NCBI RefSeq assembly: GCF_038396785.1
Contig: NZ_CP151087.1
Span: 5,456,001-5,520,000, forward strand
Origin: Sphingobacterium thalpophilum
GTDB lineage: Bacteria > Bacteroidota > Bacteroidia > Sphingobacteriales > Sphingobacteriaceae
Direction of reading: 5' to 3'
Length of the DNA: 64,000 bases
Below, piece by piece: positions 44,253-53,485 of the stretch. Numbering within the stretch: the stretch's first letter is position 1; each line of letters opens with the position of its first letter. Below the pieces are notes generated by a model that saw nothing but the letters and a program-made list of their open reading frames with translations, was not told the DNA's origin and ran no database searches. The position numbers and the translations under genes were made by a program.

Positions 44253-44260
44253 CAAAATTA
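44253..44260 (-). promoter_or_regulatory. Predicted -7 element adjacent to the AraC start
   Basis: Minus-strand TAATTTTG matches TAnnTTTG and ends 4 bp before the ATG, so the transcript would be nearly leaderless. Confidence 0.45.
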
Positions 44261-44391
44261 GGGTAAATATTCTTTTATAAGTGGTGTTTATTTGTTGTTT
44301 TGTGGTATTTTTCAATGATTTTGATCTTTTGATAGGTAGTGGACGATGTTGGAACAATCCTTGTGTCTAAATTTTTAAAATATATTAATAA

Positions 44392-45249
44392 ATGGAAAGT
44401 AATTTGAATAGCCTAGAAACGAGATTTGGGCGTTTGACAGACATTGTGATTGAGTCTATTCCGGGGATTATAGGGGGGATTATCCTATTGATTCTCGGTA
44501 AATATGTGATTGGTTTTGTGGACCGATTATTACATAAACGTTTTGAAAAGAAAAATGTGGATCCTTCGATCCGGGCTTTTATCTCTAGCATCGTCAAGAT
44601 TGTCATGTGGGTGATGTTGCTTCTTACTGTAGCCAGCCAGATTGGGATTCAGACAACCTCGTTTATTGCAGCGTTGTCTGCTTTTGGATTGGCTGTTGGT
44701 ATGGCACTTCAGGGCAGCTTGAGCAATTTTGCTGGCGGAGTGCTCATATTGATGTTTAGGCCTTTTGAAGTAGGAGATTCCATATCGAGTGCAAATGGTA
44801 CTGCAGGTACTGTAGAGAGGATTGATATCTTGTATTCCACTTTAATAGGGGATGATGGGGTACGTGTTTTTAGCCCTAATGGACCCTTAGCTAATTCGGT
44901 TATCAAAAATTATACGAAAATTGTGCAACGGATGTTTGAATATACCATCAGTATCTCTTATGATAAAAACGTGAAAGAAGCGAAAGATATTATATTAAGA
45001 GTTCTCCGTTCGAATGAAAATGTGTTGACAACTCCAGAGCCAACTGTTTTTATCAAAGAATTGGGAGACAGTGCCATGGTTTTGACCGTTCGTGCCTGGA
45101 CGAAAAGAGAGCACTATGTCGCTGCGCGAAACTCGATGCAGGAAAAGATTATGTTGGAGCTGGAAAGGAACGATATTAGTTTATCTTCCAATCCGACACA
45201 GATTAGCATTGTTTCGAATTCAAGCGACCTAGGGACTGCAAAAGCTTAG
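44392..45249 (+). CDS. Small-conductance mechanosensitive channel (MscS family)
   Basis: 285 aa with three membrane helices in the first 110 residues and the pore helix TM3 pattern ALSAFGLAVGMALQGSLSNFAGGVLI, where Gly/Ala alternate as in MscS. FRPFEVGDSI follows, then the cytoplasmic beta and alpha/beta vestibule domain. It releases solutes on hypo-osmotic shock. A terminator follows. Confidence 0.95.
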   Translation: MESNLNSLETRFGRLTDIVIESIPGIIGGIILLILGKYVIGFVDRLLHKRFEKKNVDPSIRAFISSIVKIVMWVMLLLTVASQIGIQTTSFIAALSAFGLAVGMALQGSLSNFAGGVLILMFRPFEVGDSISSANGTAGTVERIDILYSTLIGDDGVRVFSPNGPLANSVIKNYTKIVQRMFEYTISISYDKNVKEAKDIILRVLRSNENVLTTPEPTVFIKELGDSAMVLTVRAWTKREHYVAARNSMQEKIMLELERNDISLSSNPTQISIVSNSSDLGTAKA

Positions 45250-45281
45250 TCCTGGTCCGTTTCCAATGCATGTATAAGGAC

Positions 45282-45322
45282 AAAGTACCTGTAGGCAATG
45301 ATAGCCTGCTGGTACTTTTTTA
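45282..45322 (+). terminator. Terminator of mscS-type gene
   Basis: AAAGTACCTGTAGGC / GCCTGCTGGTACTTT with two mismatches and a T-tract. Confidence 0.75.
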
Positions 45323-45334
45323 ATTTTAACGGAT

Positions 45335-45361
45335 CCATCTTACCGTATTTTGGTAAGATGG
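45335..45361. terminator. Second hairpin between convergent genes
   Basis: CCATCTTACC / GGTAAGATGG with a 7-nt loop, flanked by CTTTATTT; may serve the minus-strand gene ending at 45401. Confidence 0.6.
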
Positions 45362-45400
45362 CTTTATTTAAGCTATTTAAAAGCTGAAAAAATCTTCGTT

Positions 45401-46374
45401 TCATTGATATACCTCTTTATTGATAATCTGCGGCATTTTTTCGCCTTTAATTGCTGCCAGTAAGTTACTGGCGGCCATCATTACCATATTATCCCTTGTT
45501 TCTACGGTGGCAGAGCCGATGTGTGGCAGGATACAAACATTTTCCATCGTTAAGAGTGGGTTTTTTGGATCCATCGGCTCCGGGTCTGTTACATCAAGCC
45601 CGGCTCCCCATAATTGGCCAGTCTGTAGGGCTTCTGTTAGATCCAATTCATTGACCAATCCGCCCCTAGCCGTATTCACTAATATAGCGGAGTTTTTCAT
45701 GCGCGTAAACGTATTTTTGTCAAACCGGTTTTTAGTCTCCGCTGTCAAAGCTGCATGGATTGAAAGTACATCGCTCCGCGTGAGCAGATCGTCGAAATTA
45801 ACATATTGTGCGCCAAGAATTTGTTCTGCTTCCTCATTACGGCTCCGATTGTAATAGATAATTTCCATGTTATACGCTGCTTTGGCTTTTCTGGCGAATT
45901 CAAAGCCAATTCGTCCCAGTCCATAGATGCCCAGTGTTTTGTTATTGAGCTCGATGCCTAGGTTTGCCGTGGGATCAAACCTTTCCATTCGCCCTGCAAA
46001 ATTCTTTTGTGGTTGAAAAATGCTTTCCGCGATACTGATAGCATCAAGAGGAAAGCAACGTCTGCTGTTGCTCCCGAAAGGATGCCCGGTGTATTGCTTA
46101 CGGGGATTCCATGCTGTGTAGCGGCTGAGATATCCACATTGTCATAGCCGACGCTCATGAGAGATAGGGCTTTTAGGTTGGGGCAGTTTTGGAAAAAATT
46201 AGCATCAAACTTTTGCATCCCACCGTTAAGGACGTAGTCGGCCTGTTGGCTAGCTTTGATAAGCTCCGTTTCGGATAGGGGAGTACTTGAATCGTGTATA
46301 GAAATGTCGTGCCCAGCAGATTTTAATAGATCTATGCCTTTTTTTGGAATTTTTTTAGTGATAAATATCTTCAT
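45401..46374 (-). pseudogene. D-2-hydroxyacid dehydrogenase (glyoxylate/hydroxypyruvate reductase type), frameshifted
   Basis: One gene over two minus-strand frames. 45958-46374 gives the N-terminal substrate domain (VGYDNVDISAAT, TPGILSGATADVAFLLML); 45401-45988 gives the NAD domain (LGIYGLGRIGFEFARK), VNTARGGLVNE with the catalytic Arg and LPHIGSATVETRD with the catalytic His. One missing base in the minus-strand T3 run (A-run 45977-45979) separates them; with four T's the join reads EWKGFDPTANLGIE, as expected. About 323 aa if repaired. As written, no full enzyme is made. Genuine decay and assembly error cannot be told apart here. Confidence 0.85.
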
Positions 46375-46471
46375 GTAAATAGATGCTGTTTAGCTTGTTG
46401 TTGGTTGATTCCTCTGAATCCATTTGTTTTGTCCTATCTTCAAAATTAATGATCACTCATCGCTATTACAA

Positions 46472-46505
46472 CAAAAAAAGCCATATTGTTGTTTCAATAT
46501 GGCTC
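46472..46505 (-). terminator. Terminator of the beta-lactamase-fold gene
   Basis: AGCCATATTG / CAATATGGCT hairpin, with a T7 tract on the minus strand. Confidence 0.8.
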
Positions 46506-46527
46506 ATTATTTCTTGTTTTTTGAACT

Positions 46528-47958
46528 TTACTTTTTACGGAGTAGGTAATCCAAGATAGCTTTTCCCGTGTCATCGGCAGAGATGGCTGAATTGGACAAG
46601 ATGACTACGCCACTTTTTTTGTCGGGCGATAAGGCTAGATAGGAGCTGCTTCCAGCAGTTCCGCCATTGTGCCAATAAACCGTTAGGTCGTCAATCAAAT
46701 TCATATGCCATGCGAGTCCCAGGTCTGTGTCTGGAGGTAGAAAAAATGTAAATAACCGGGTATTTGCCATCGCATTTTCCAAGGGAGTCTGCGGCATCTT
46801 AAATTGCGCATTCGCAAATTTAAGCAGATCCTCCAGGGTCGATTTTAATCCACCAGCGGGACCGAAAGCGTCAAACGCCCAAGGAATTACTTCTTGGCCT
46901 TCTTTGTTGTATACTTTAAAAGTATCTTTTCTCTTAGGGTCTAATACTTGAAAGGTATTACTCATTTCAAGTGGTTTACAGATGATATCTTTTACAAGCT
47001 GATCATAACTTTTTTTATAGATACTGCATATAATGTCTCCTAATACAGCGTAACCAAGGTTGCTGTACTCATATTCTTCACCTGGATTTTTTTTATTTTT
47101 AAAGCTTGCGAGGTAATTATAAAGTGCTTTTTTGTCGTATGTTTTGTAGGGGTCGTTTTCGTTAAATCCTTTGACTTTGTCAAGATTGTCAGGAAGCCTA
47201 GGTAAGCCAGAAGTATGATTGGCCAGCATTTGAAACGTTATTTTCGAAAGTTCTCCATTTTTCTTGAGTGTATCAGGGAGAAATAGCGCGATAGGCTGAT
47301 CTAACGTTATCGTTCCTTCTTCGACAAGATTTGACAAAAGTATAGCCGTAAAAACTTTGCTCAGTGAACCGATCTCATAAATAGACGTTTTTGTAGGCGG
47401 AGTTTGGTTGCCTTTGGCCGTCTCGCCATAGAAATAGGTTTTGGTTTGTCCATTTTTTAGAATGCCAATGGCAAGTGATTGCGTATTTTGTTGTTTTAAA
47501 TAAGCATTTGCAACCGAATCGACAAAAAGGTCGTCGTTATCGACTGATTTCTGTGTGGCGGGTACCACAATAGTTTTTTCCACTTGAGGCTTTATTGCCA
47601 AAGGACTGAACTTTAATGTGTTGAATTTTAAGCTTGTGTCCGTCGCAAAAAGAACCTCATACGATCTGTTGTCGAAGTCCATCTGATAAGTTGCAAGCCC
47701 TTTCTCAAACTCTTTTATCGTTGAGCTTTTTACTCTTCCGAGAGGGTAGAGCTCCTGTAGTACTTGGTTGAATTTGGCTAGGCTAATTTGCTGTTTGAAA
47801 GAATCACTGGCCAAATTATAGGCGGAGTCTGTCATCTGGGAATTGATAAAAAATTCCAGCTTATTGTAAACTCCTCTGTTGATCTGTTCCGCAGGATTCG
47901 TTTGGGCAAAGGAGTAAGAAGAGATGCCCAGCAATACTATTGTGATTAAATGTTTCAT
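46528..47958 (-). CDS. Secreted serine hydrolase of beta-lactamase (class C/penicillin-binding) fold
   Basis: 476 aa from ATG 47958 (signal peptide MKHLITIVLLGISSYSFAQ; the longer frame from 48000 overlaps the upstream gene). N-terminal 100 residues form a small DUF3887-like domain, then the serine hydrolase: SxxK in EIGSLSKVFT, YSN in YEYSNLGYAVLGD, and HNGG near the C-terminus as the KTG-equivalent. More likely a peptidase or esterase of this fold than an antibiotic-destroying enzyme. Confidence 0.88.
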   Translation of the reverse strand: MKHLITIVLLGISSYSFAQTNPAEQINRGVYNKLEFFINSQMTDSAYNLASDSFKQQISLAKFNQVLQELYPLGRVKSSTIKEFEKGLATYQMDFDNRSYEVLFATDTSLKFNTLKFSPLAIKPQVEKTIVVPATQKSVDNDDLFVDSVANAYLKQQNTQSLAIGILKNGQTKTYFYGETAKGNQTPPTKTSIYEIGSLSKVFTAILLSNLVEEGTITLDQPIALFLPDTLKKNGELSKITFQMLANHTSGLPRLPDNLDKVKGFNENDPYKTYDKKALYNYLASFKNKKNPGEEYEYSNLGYAVLGDIICSIYKKSYDQLVKDIICKPLEMSNTFQVLDPKRKDTFKVYNKEGQEVIPWAFDAFGPAGGLKSTLEDLLKFANAQFKMPQTPLENAMANTRLFTFFLPPDTDLGLAWHMNLIDDLTVYWHNGGTAGSSSYLALSPDKKSGVVILSNSAISADDTGKAILDYLLRKK

Positions 47959-47989
47959 AACTATTGATGGGCACAAATCTACGGAATGT

Positions 47990-48730
47990 TTAAATTCCAA
48001 TCAATTGTTTTAATCGTGCATAGCCTGATTTACTGATATTGAGCTTTTCGCCCGATGTCAGTGCAGCAATATAAGAATCCTTTTCATAAGGTTCCAATTT
48101 GGCCAACTGATCTACCTTAATGATAAAAGATCGGTGTATGCGGACAAATTGATTCGGATCCAAAGATTTTTCAAAAAATGCCATTGTTTTATTTTTCAGG
48201 TACATGCCATCTTTGGTATGAATTTTAACATAATCATCATAAGACTCCAAATATTTGACTGTATCAATCGGAATAATCTTGATCTGCGTACCTGTTTTTA
48301 CAACGATACGGTCGATTTTTGTTTCGTCTTGCGCTGCAAGGACTTCGTAGTTGGGTTGGACTTTTTTCTCAGGTGCGGAGTAGCTTGTCCTGAATTTTTC
48401 TAAAGCTTTTTTGAAACGTGTTGGTGATACCGGTTTTAATAGGTAATCCAGAGCGTTCTTTTCGAAAGCTTTCAAGGCGTATTCGTCAAAAGCGGTTGTA
48501 AAGATGACCGCAGGAGGATCGTCAACGAGTTCAAGCATTTCAAATCCAGTTAATTTGGGCATTTGTACGTCCAGAAAAATTAAATCCGGTTCGTGCGCAT
48601 GGATAGCCTTAACAGCTTCAAAGCCATCACCGCATTCTGCCATGATGGATATATCGTCTTCATTTTTTAGGTAACCCGCAATAATGGAGCGTGCAAGGGG
48701 TTCATCATCGATAATAACGACTTTAATCAT
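47990..48730 (-). CDS. LytTR-type response regulator
   Basis: 246 aa. Receiver domain with phospho-acceptor Asp near residue 55 (PDLIFLDVQMPKLTG), then a LytTR DNA-binding domain from about 140 (IKIIPIDTVKYLESYDDYVK, RIHRSFIIKVDQLAKLEPY). It overlaps its histidine kinase by 8 bp, a classical two-component pair. Confidence 0.93.
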   Translation of the reverse strand: MIKVVIIDDEPLARSIIAGYLKNEDDISIMAECGDGFEAVKAIHAHEPDLIFLDVQMPKLTGFEMLELVDDPPAVIFTTAFDEYALKAFEKNALDYLLKPVSPTRFKKALEKFRTSYSAPEKKVQPNYEVLAAQDETKIDRIVVKTGTQIKIIPIDTVKYLESYDDYVKIHTKDGMYLKNKTMAFFEKSLDPNQFVRIHRSFIIKVDQLAKLEPYEKDSYIAALTSGEKLNISKSGYARLKQLIGI

Positions 48731-49769
48731 ATTGAGGTATTTTTAGGGTGCTAATAAATATGTTGTCCTGAATTTGAGTTTCCAGTAGATCATTTCTTCC
48801 ATACAGGAGATATAATCTGCGCTGAATGCTCGATAGCCCAAATCCAGTGCCTTTTTTCGGTTTCGACTGTTCTTCGGTGTCGAAGGGGTTGGTAATCTGA
48901 ATCAGCAGCTGACCATCATTCGAATGGCATTTTATTTTAATTTCTACTTGATCCGTTACATTATATAAGCCATGTTTAATCGCATTTTCTACCAGTGGTT
49001 GAATAATCATGGCTGGTAATCTATTGTTGAAAATTTCTTCTGAGGAAGAGATGGATGTATTTAGTCGATGACCGAAGCGTACTTTTTCAATATCGAGATA
49101 AAGTTGAAGGTGATCGAGCTCTTCTTCAAGTGTGATAATTTGATTGTTTTCTTTTCTTAATGTTCCTCTTAAAAAGTCCGATAGTTGGAATGTCATGTTT
49201 CGGGCTTCATCCGGATTGGCACCAATAAGTGCTATAATGGAGTTGAGGCTATTGAATAGGAAATGCGGCTGTAACTGTTGTCTTAAATTATACAGTTCGG
49301 CTTCCCGAAGTAAATTTTCGGATTCCTGCTTCCGTTTGATATTGTTGATGTTGTCTTCCTGAATATTCCAAACGATATTGATAATGGCAACAGAAGTCAA
49401 AATGAGGAAGTTAACGATACCCCGATAGGGTAATGTTAAATCCAGCAAAGGGGTAAAGGTCGATTGGATAAAGTAACTCATCAAGAATCGGCTTAATGCG
49501 ATGCTTATTGCGCCCATGATTAAACCGATGATGAGTACCTTCCAGATCTCCCGGGGTTGTGGGGTATAGAAATTGAGTGCTGATGACATGCCATAACAGC
49601 AAAACATCATCACCACACTGTTTATAAATGAATCTTTGAATGCGAGTTGTTGGTCAAAACCAGAACGAAGCATCAATAAATACTGTAACGCGAGATATCC
49701 GATAAATACGGATATGCAGATAATGCCAATTAATCGACTTTTAACACTGAGGAACAGCTTACTTTTCAT
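48723..49769 (-). CDS. LytS/YehU-type sensor histidine kinase
   Basis: 348 aa with four or so hydrophobic segments in the first 130 residues, then a His-kinase region: LRQQLQPHFLFNSLNSIIALI (phospho-acceptor His), VENAIKHGL (N-box) and KGTGFGLSSIQRRL (G-box). It would phosphorylate the adjacent LytTR regulator. Immediate neighbour upstream is the LiaF-like protein, 3 bp away. Confidence 0.93.
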   Translation of the reverse strand: MKSKLFLSVKSRLIGIICISVFIGYLALQYLLMLRSGFDQQLAFKDSFINSVVMMFCCYGMSSALNFYTPQPREIWKVLIIGLIMGAISIALSRFLMSYFIQSTFTPLLDLTLPYRGIVNFLILTSVAIINIVWNIQEDNINNIKRKQESENLLREAELYNLRQQLQPHFLFNSLNSIIALIGANPDEARNMTFQLSDFLRGTLRKENNQIITLEEELDHLQLYLDIEKVRFGHRLNTSISSSEEIFNNRLPAMIIQPLVENAIKHGLYNVTDQVEIKIKCHSNDGQLLIQITNPFDTEEQSKPKKGTGFGLSSIQRRLYLLYGRNDLLETQIQDNIFISTLKIPQYD

Positions 49770-49772
49770 CTA

Positions 49773-50654
49773 TTAAGCATTTTTTATAGTTAAATTACCT
49801 AAAATACAGGTGCCTGTTATATAGATTTTTTTATCTGTATCGGGGTTATAAATCGTTTGGAACCGGCGGTCATCGACAGAGCCCAAGACTGAGGCGACGT
49901 TGCTAAATACCGTCCAATGCGGAGGTATGATAATACGTGCGCTGCCAAACAATTGGAATGTATCGATCACAATAGGCTGCTGAATATCTGCTTTAGTTAA
50001 ATCCAGTTCTACACTTCCAAATACATTGGTCACATTGCCTCCTCTAAAATGTTTGGAATAGATTACTTTCTTTTGGCCCGCAAAGATGGTGTTCAGATTG
50101 AGGTTGTCCTCAAATGACTGGTGAAAGGAATCTTTATCTTTGTCGCCAAAAGCCTGCTGATTAGGCGAGGCTTGTTGGCTTGAACCGTATTGTTCGTTAA
50201 ATGGTCTGGATTCCTGGTCAGTAACGCCGCTGTCTGTAACGCCCTCTGTAGGTACAGTGACTCGCTTATCCCAGTCGTAAGAGCCTTGCGGCGGATTAGG
50301 GTAAGTTGGGGGAACCATCGGAGGTTTCCTTTTGCTCATGATAAAGTAAATCCCGAGAGAAATGATGATGATTGGAACGGTTACGGAACCAAAATCTGTG
50401 CGCATCATTCTTGAAATAAGGCTTGCTCCGCCTATGATCAGTAGGATAATTGCCGATTTTTTCTGAAATTGGGAATTTATACCGATGACCAATCCAATGA
50501 TGATTAATATCGTTTGCCAGCCAAATAACCAATCCGGAAACCAGCTTCCTAAATTGAGGTTATTCAATAATAAGAATATACCTACGATGATCACAATCGC
50601 TCCTACAATATTGCGGCTATTATTGCTGTTTGGTATGATGGGTTCTTTTTCCAT
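49773..50654 (-). CDS. LiaF-like membrane protein (DUF5668 and cell-wall-active antibiotics response domain)
   Basis: 293 aa. Four membrane segments in residues 15-110 (NIVGAIVIIVGIFLLLNN, FGWQTILIIIGLVIGI, IILLIIGGASLI, TVPIIIISLGIYFIM), a polar low-complexity linker, and a C-terminal beta domain with KHFRGGNVTNVFGSVELDL and LFGSARIIIPPHW. This matches LiaF-like proteins that modulate envelope-stress two-component systems. It leads the operon with the kinase and regulator, so envelope sensing is likely. Confidence 0.85.
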   Translation of the reverse strand: MEKEPIIPNSNNSRNIVGAIVIIVGIFLLLNNLNLGSWFPDWLFGWQTILIIIGLVIGINSQFQKKSAIILLIIGGASLISRMMRTDFGSVTVPIIIISLGIYFIMSKRKPPMVPPTYPNPPQGSYDWDKRVTVPTEGVTDSGVTDQESRPFNEQYGSSQQASPNQQAFGDKDKDSFHQSFEDNLNLNTIFAGQKKVIYSKHFRGGNVTNVFGSVELDLTKADIQQPIVIDTFQLFGSARIIIPPHWTVFSNVASVLGSVDDRRFQTIYNPDTDKKIYITGTCILGNLTIKNA

Positions 50655-50676
50655 AATGTTTTTACTATTTATGACT

Positions 50677-50684
50677 CAAAGATA
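50677..50684 (-). promoter_or_regulatory. Predicted -7 element of the LiaF/LytS/LytR operon
   Basis: Minus-strand TATCTTTG fits TAnnTTTG, 22 bp before the start codon at 50654. Confidence 0.55.
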
Positions 50685-50920
50685 GAGGCACAAATATATT
50701 CTACATATTTGCTTTAGGTAATACAACTTATATTTTCGGTAAATGTAATGATTTCGTCGGTAAAAAATCTTGTTGTTTAATTTTTATCCCGGCTATAAAT
50801 AGAAGTGAACTGCCATTTTTATGCGTAATTGTCTTTTTTTTTAATATTATTTGGTGTATTAAAATGAATTATTATATATTTATCAAAGATTAAGATTACT
50901 TTAAACTTAAATAACAACCA

Positions 50921-51256
50921 ATGGGAGATTTTGAAAACAAAGAACGTGAAGAAGTTTTTTCAAAAAAGGTGAGAGCAGGTAAGCGTACTTATTTTTTTGA
51001 TGTAAAAGCAACTCGATCGAACGATTACTACATTACTATCACAGAAAGCAAGAAGCGCTTTGAGGATGGCCAGTTTATTAAGCATAAGATTTTCTTATAT
51101 AAAGAAGATTTTGAGAAATTCGCTGATGGTTTGACGGATGTGGTTAATTACATCAAGTCTAATCAGGAAGTAATCGAGAAACGTTATGAGCCTAACTTTG
51201 ATGATGCATACGCTGAGGAAGCGGATGTTCGGTCAAAAGATGATTTTTCGTTCTAG
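50921..51256 (+). CDS. DUF3276 family PUR-alpha-like nucleic-acid-binding protein
   Basis: 111 aa: EEVFSKKVRAGKRTYFFDVKAT and NDYYITITESKKRF followed by HKIFLYKEDFEKFADGL make the PUR-repeat fold of Bacteroidota DUF3276 proteins, which bind single-stranded DNA/RNA. An acidic tail follows. Monocistronic, with its own terminator. Confidence 0.9.
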   Translation: MGDFENKEREEVFSKKVRAGKRTYFFDVKATRSNDYYITITESKKRFEDGQFIKHKIFLYKEDFEKFADGLTDVVNYIKSNQEVIEKRYEPNFDDAYAEEADVRSKDDFSF

Positions 51257-51292
51257 TATCCGTAGAACGAAATCTTAATGAAAAAAAGAAAT

Positions 51293-51317
51293 AAAAGCCA
51301 CTGTTGTGGCTTTTTTT
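51293..51317 (+). terminator. Terminator of the DUF3276 gene
   Basis: AAAGCCAC / GTGGCTTT hairpin with a TGTT loop and a T-tract. Confidence 0.85.
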
Positions 51318-51361
51318 ATTGTTTTTATATCCGATGCCGCACTTGACGACCAAGGTGATGG

Positions 51362-52195
51362 TTATAATGGTATATTTCGCAGGAAATCATTGAGCACCGC
51401 ATTGAATTTTTCGGGTTCCTCGAGATTTGGCAGGTGCCCGGATTCTTCAAACTCCATATAGCGGACGTCGGGTATATTTTCGATCAGGATATTTGTTTGC
51501 TCTTCGCTCATCAACTTGTCGTGTTTACCTTTTATGATCAGTGCTGGAATAATAATTGTCTTCAACGAATGGGTTGTATCTGTTCGTGAAGCGAGAGCGA
51601 GTTGTGTCGCGCAAATGCTGGCGACTTCATTTCTGCGAATACAGCTTTTGATGAGTTCAACAGCTTCGGGGTTTTCACGGATTGTTTTATCGTGAAACAC
51701 GTTTGCGATAAAGCCAATGGCAAATGGTCTTCTGCCATATTTTAATAAAGCCTGAATGGAATCAAAACGCTTTTGTTTGCCTTTGTTGTCGTCGGAAAGA
51801 GAATTCGTGTCACAGAGGATAAGTCCTTTGAGCTGTTGTCCGATCAGTTCATAGGTCCTGAGGGCGATGTAGCCACCCATAGAGATTCCACAAAGGATGA
51901 CATGATTGAGGTCGAGTTTACGAATAAACTCCACAAGATCTTTGGCAAAAACATCGACGGAGAAAAAACCATGCCCATTGGTACTTAGGCCATGTCCTCG
52001 AACGTCAATGGCGATGCCGGTATAATCTTCGTCGAGTTGCAGGAGTTGTTGTTTCCAGGTGTTTTTGTTGAAGGGGAAACCATGAATGAAAATGACTGTT
52101 TTCGGAGAGGGGTATAATTTGCTTGGGCGAATATAGTAAGAGATACTGATATCTCCGATGCGAATTTTACTGAGTTTTAATTCTCTTTTGCTCAT
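51362..52195 (-). CDS. Alpha/beta hydrolase
   Basis: 277 aa from ATG 52195 (an upstream ATG at 52207 adds four residues). Nucleophile Ser in LCGISMGGYIALRTY, oxyanion region FIHGFPFNKNTW, catalytic Asp in KGKHDKLMS and His in FEESGHLPNLEEPEKF. No signal peptide. Substrate unknown; resembles the 3-oxoadipate enol-lactonase/epoxide hydrolase type but could act on any small ester. Confidence 0.9.
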   Translation of the reverse strand: MSKRELKLSKIRIGDISISYYIRPSKLYPSPKTVIFIHGFPFNKNTWKQQLLQLDEDYTGIAIDVRGHGLSTNGHGFFSVDVFAKDLVEFIRKLDLNHVILCGISMGGYIALRTYELIGQQLKGLILCDTNSLSDDNKGKQKRFDSIQALLKYGRRPFAIGFIANVFHDKTIRENPEAVELIKSCIRRNEVASICATQLALASRTDTTHSLKTIIIPALIIKGKHDKLMSEEQTNILIENIPDVRYMEFEESGHLPNLEEPEKFNAVLNDFLRNIPL

Positions 52196-52306
52196 GAATG
52201 CTAACATTTGTCCGTGTCTGAAAAAAAAAGTTGATATTTTAAATATAATATTATCAACGAGATAAAAGAAATGTTGTTGTATAAAGTTTAAAAAAGAGAA
52301 AAAATG

Positions 52307-52337
52307 TTTGTTAAATCGATAAATATAACGATATTTG
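52307..52337 (+). promoter_or_regulatory. Predicted tRNA-Arg promoter (copies 1 and 2)
   Basis: TTTG at 52307-52310, 19 nt, then GATATTTG at 52330-52337 (one change from TAnnTTTG), 45 nt before the first tRNA. The same arrangement recurs before copy 3. Confidence 0.55.
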
Positions 52338-52382
52338 CATCACCAAAACGGAAAAGGATAACGGATTTGTTTTGGTTGCTTA

Positions 52383-52456
52383 GCGCTCCTAGCTCAATTG
52401 GATAGAGCATCTGACTACGAATCAGAAGGTTAGGGGTTCGACTCCCTTGGTGCGCA
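52383..52456 (+). tRNA. tRNA-Arg (ACG), copy 1
   Basis: 74 nt with a clean cloverleaf: anticodon loop CTACGAA (anticodon ACG), T loop TTCGACT. The acceptor stem has a U-U mismatch at 5-68 (GCGCTCC against GGTGCGC), which the other two copies lack. No CCA is encoded. Confidence 0.93.
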
Positions 52457-52485
52457 CAAATACAGTTTTTGTATTGTTAAAAGAG

Positions 52486-52559
<74 letters not shown>

Positions 52560-52563
52560 CAAA

Positions 52564-52596
52564 TAAAAGCCAGTCAATTTGATTGGCTTTTTGTTT
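52564..52596 (+). terminator. Terminator after tRNA copy 2
   Basis: AAAGCCAGTCAA / TTGATTGGCTTT stem (one G-U) and a T-rich tract. Confidence 0.8.
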
Positions 52597-52654
52597 TTAG
52601 AAGCATTATTGCAGGGCAGTCGGTGGAAGGAGGGAACTTCTTTTTGAAAAAAAA

Positions 52655-52685
52655 TTTGTAAAAAAACGAATTCTGACTATATTTG
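52655..52685 (+). promoter_or_regulatory. Promoter of tRNA-Arg copy 3
   Basis: TTTG at 52655-52658, 19-nt spacer, TATATTTG at 52678-52685: an exact Bacteroidota promoter 46 nt before the tRNA. Confidence 0.7.
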
Positions 52686-52731
52686 CGTCACCAAAACACA
52701 TGGGACAGAGTTCTAAACGTAATGGTTTATT

Positions 52732-52805
52732 GCGCTCCTAGCTCAATTGGATAGAGCATCTGACTACGGATCAGAAGGTTAGGGGTTCGACTCCCTTGGA
52801 GCGCA
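52732..52805 (+). tRNA. tRNA-Arg (ACG), copy 3
   Basis: 74 nt; acceptor GCGCTCC / GGAGCGC fully paired, anticodon loop CTACGGA (ACG). Own promoter and terminator. No CCA encoded. Confidence 0.96.
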
Positions 52806-52811
52806 CAACTG

Positions 52812-52850
52812 AAAAGCCTAGTCATCATCTGTGATTAGGCTTTTATTTTT
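52812..52850 (+). terminator. Terminator after tRNA copy 3
   Basis: AAAAGCCTA / TAGGCTTTT stem followed by ATTTTTT. Confidence 0.8.
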
Positions 52851-52879
52851 TAACTCGTTTTAATTTCTTAAATAAAACT

Positions 52880-53449
52880 ATGCTAAACCTTGTAATATTT
52901 GGCCCTCCGGGTGCAGGTAAGGGAACCCAATCTGCAAAGCTTATTGAAAAATATCAATTGGTTCATGTTTCAACTGGTGATATTTTTAGAGCACATATTA
53001 AAGGTCAAACGCCACTTGGTCAACAAGTGAGCCAGATTATTGCTGAGGGAAATTTAGTGCCAGATTCGATTACGATAGCAATGCTGGAAGAGGAAGTAAA
53101 GAAAAATCCGGATGCAAAAGGATTTATTTTTGATGGATTTCCTCGTACTGTTGCTCAAGCTGAGGCATTGGATGCTTTTTTAGAAGGTATCAATACATCA
53201 ATCTCGGTAGTAATCGCACTGGATGTGAATGAGGATGAATTGAAAGCACGCATCGCTAAACGTAAGGAAATTTCTGGTCGTGCGGATGATGATGCGGATA
53301 AATTGGTGAAGCGTATTGATGAATATTTCACGAAGACGATTCATGTGTTGCCGTATTACGAGGCACAAGGTAAACTTTCTAAAGTGAATGGTATCGGTGA
53401 TATCGATTCTATCTTTAAAAGTTTAACAGATATCATCGATAATTATTAA
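52880..53449 (+). CDS. adk: Adenylate kinase
   Basis: 189 aa. P-loop GPPGAGKGTQ at 8-17, FDGFPRT signature, and a short-LID form (RKEISGRADD, no zinc cysteines), as usual in Bacteroidota. It balances ATP, ADP and AMP in the cytoplasm. Next to obgE, 36 bp upstream of it. Confidence 0.97.
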   Translation: MLNLVIFGPPGAGKGTQSAKLIEKYQLVHVSTGDIFRAHIKGQTPLGQQVSQIIAEGNLVPDSITIAMLEEEVKKNPDAKGFIFDGFPRTVAQAEALDAFLEGINTSISVVIALDVNEDELKARIAKRKEISGRADDDADKLVKRIDEYFTKTIHVLPYYEAQGKLSKVNGIGDIDSIFKSLTDIIDNY

Positions 53450-53485
53450 TTAAGATAAGTACTTTTTAGACTGTAATAAATTGTA

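Noticed and set aside
46528..47958. Beta-lactamase antibiotic resistance gene
   Set aside because: Has the SxxK/YxN fold but with a DUF3887-like N-terminal domain and large size, more like a generic serine hydrolase than a dedicated AmpC.
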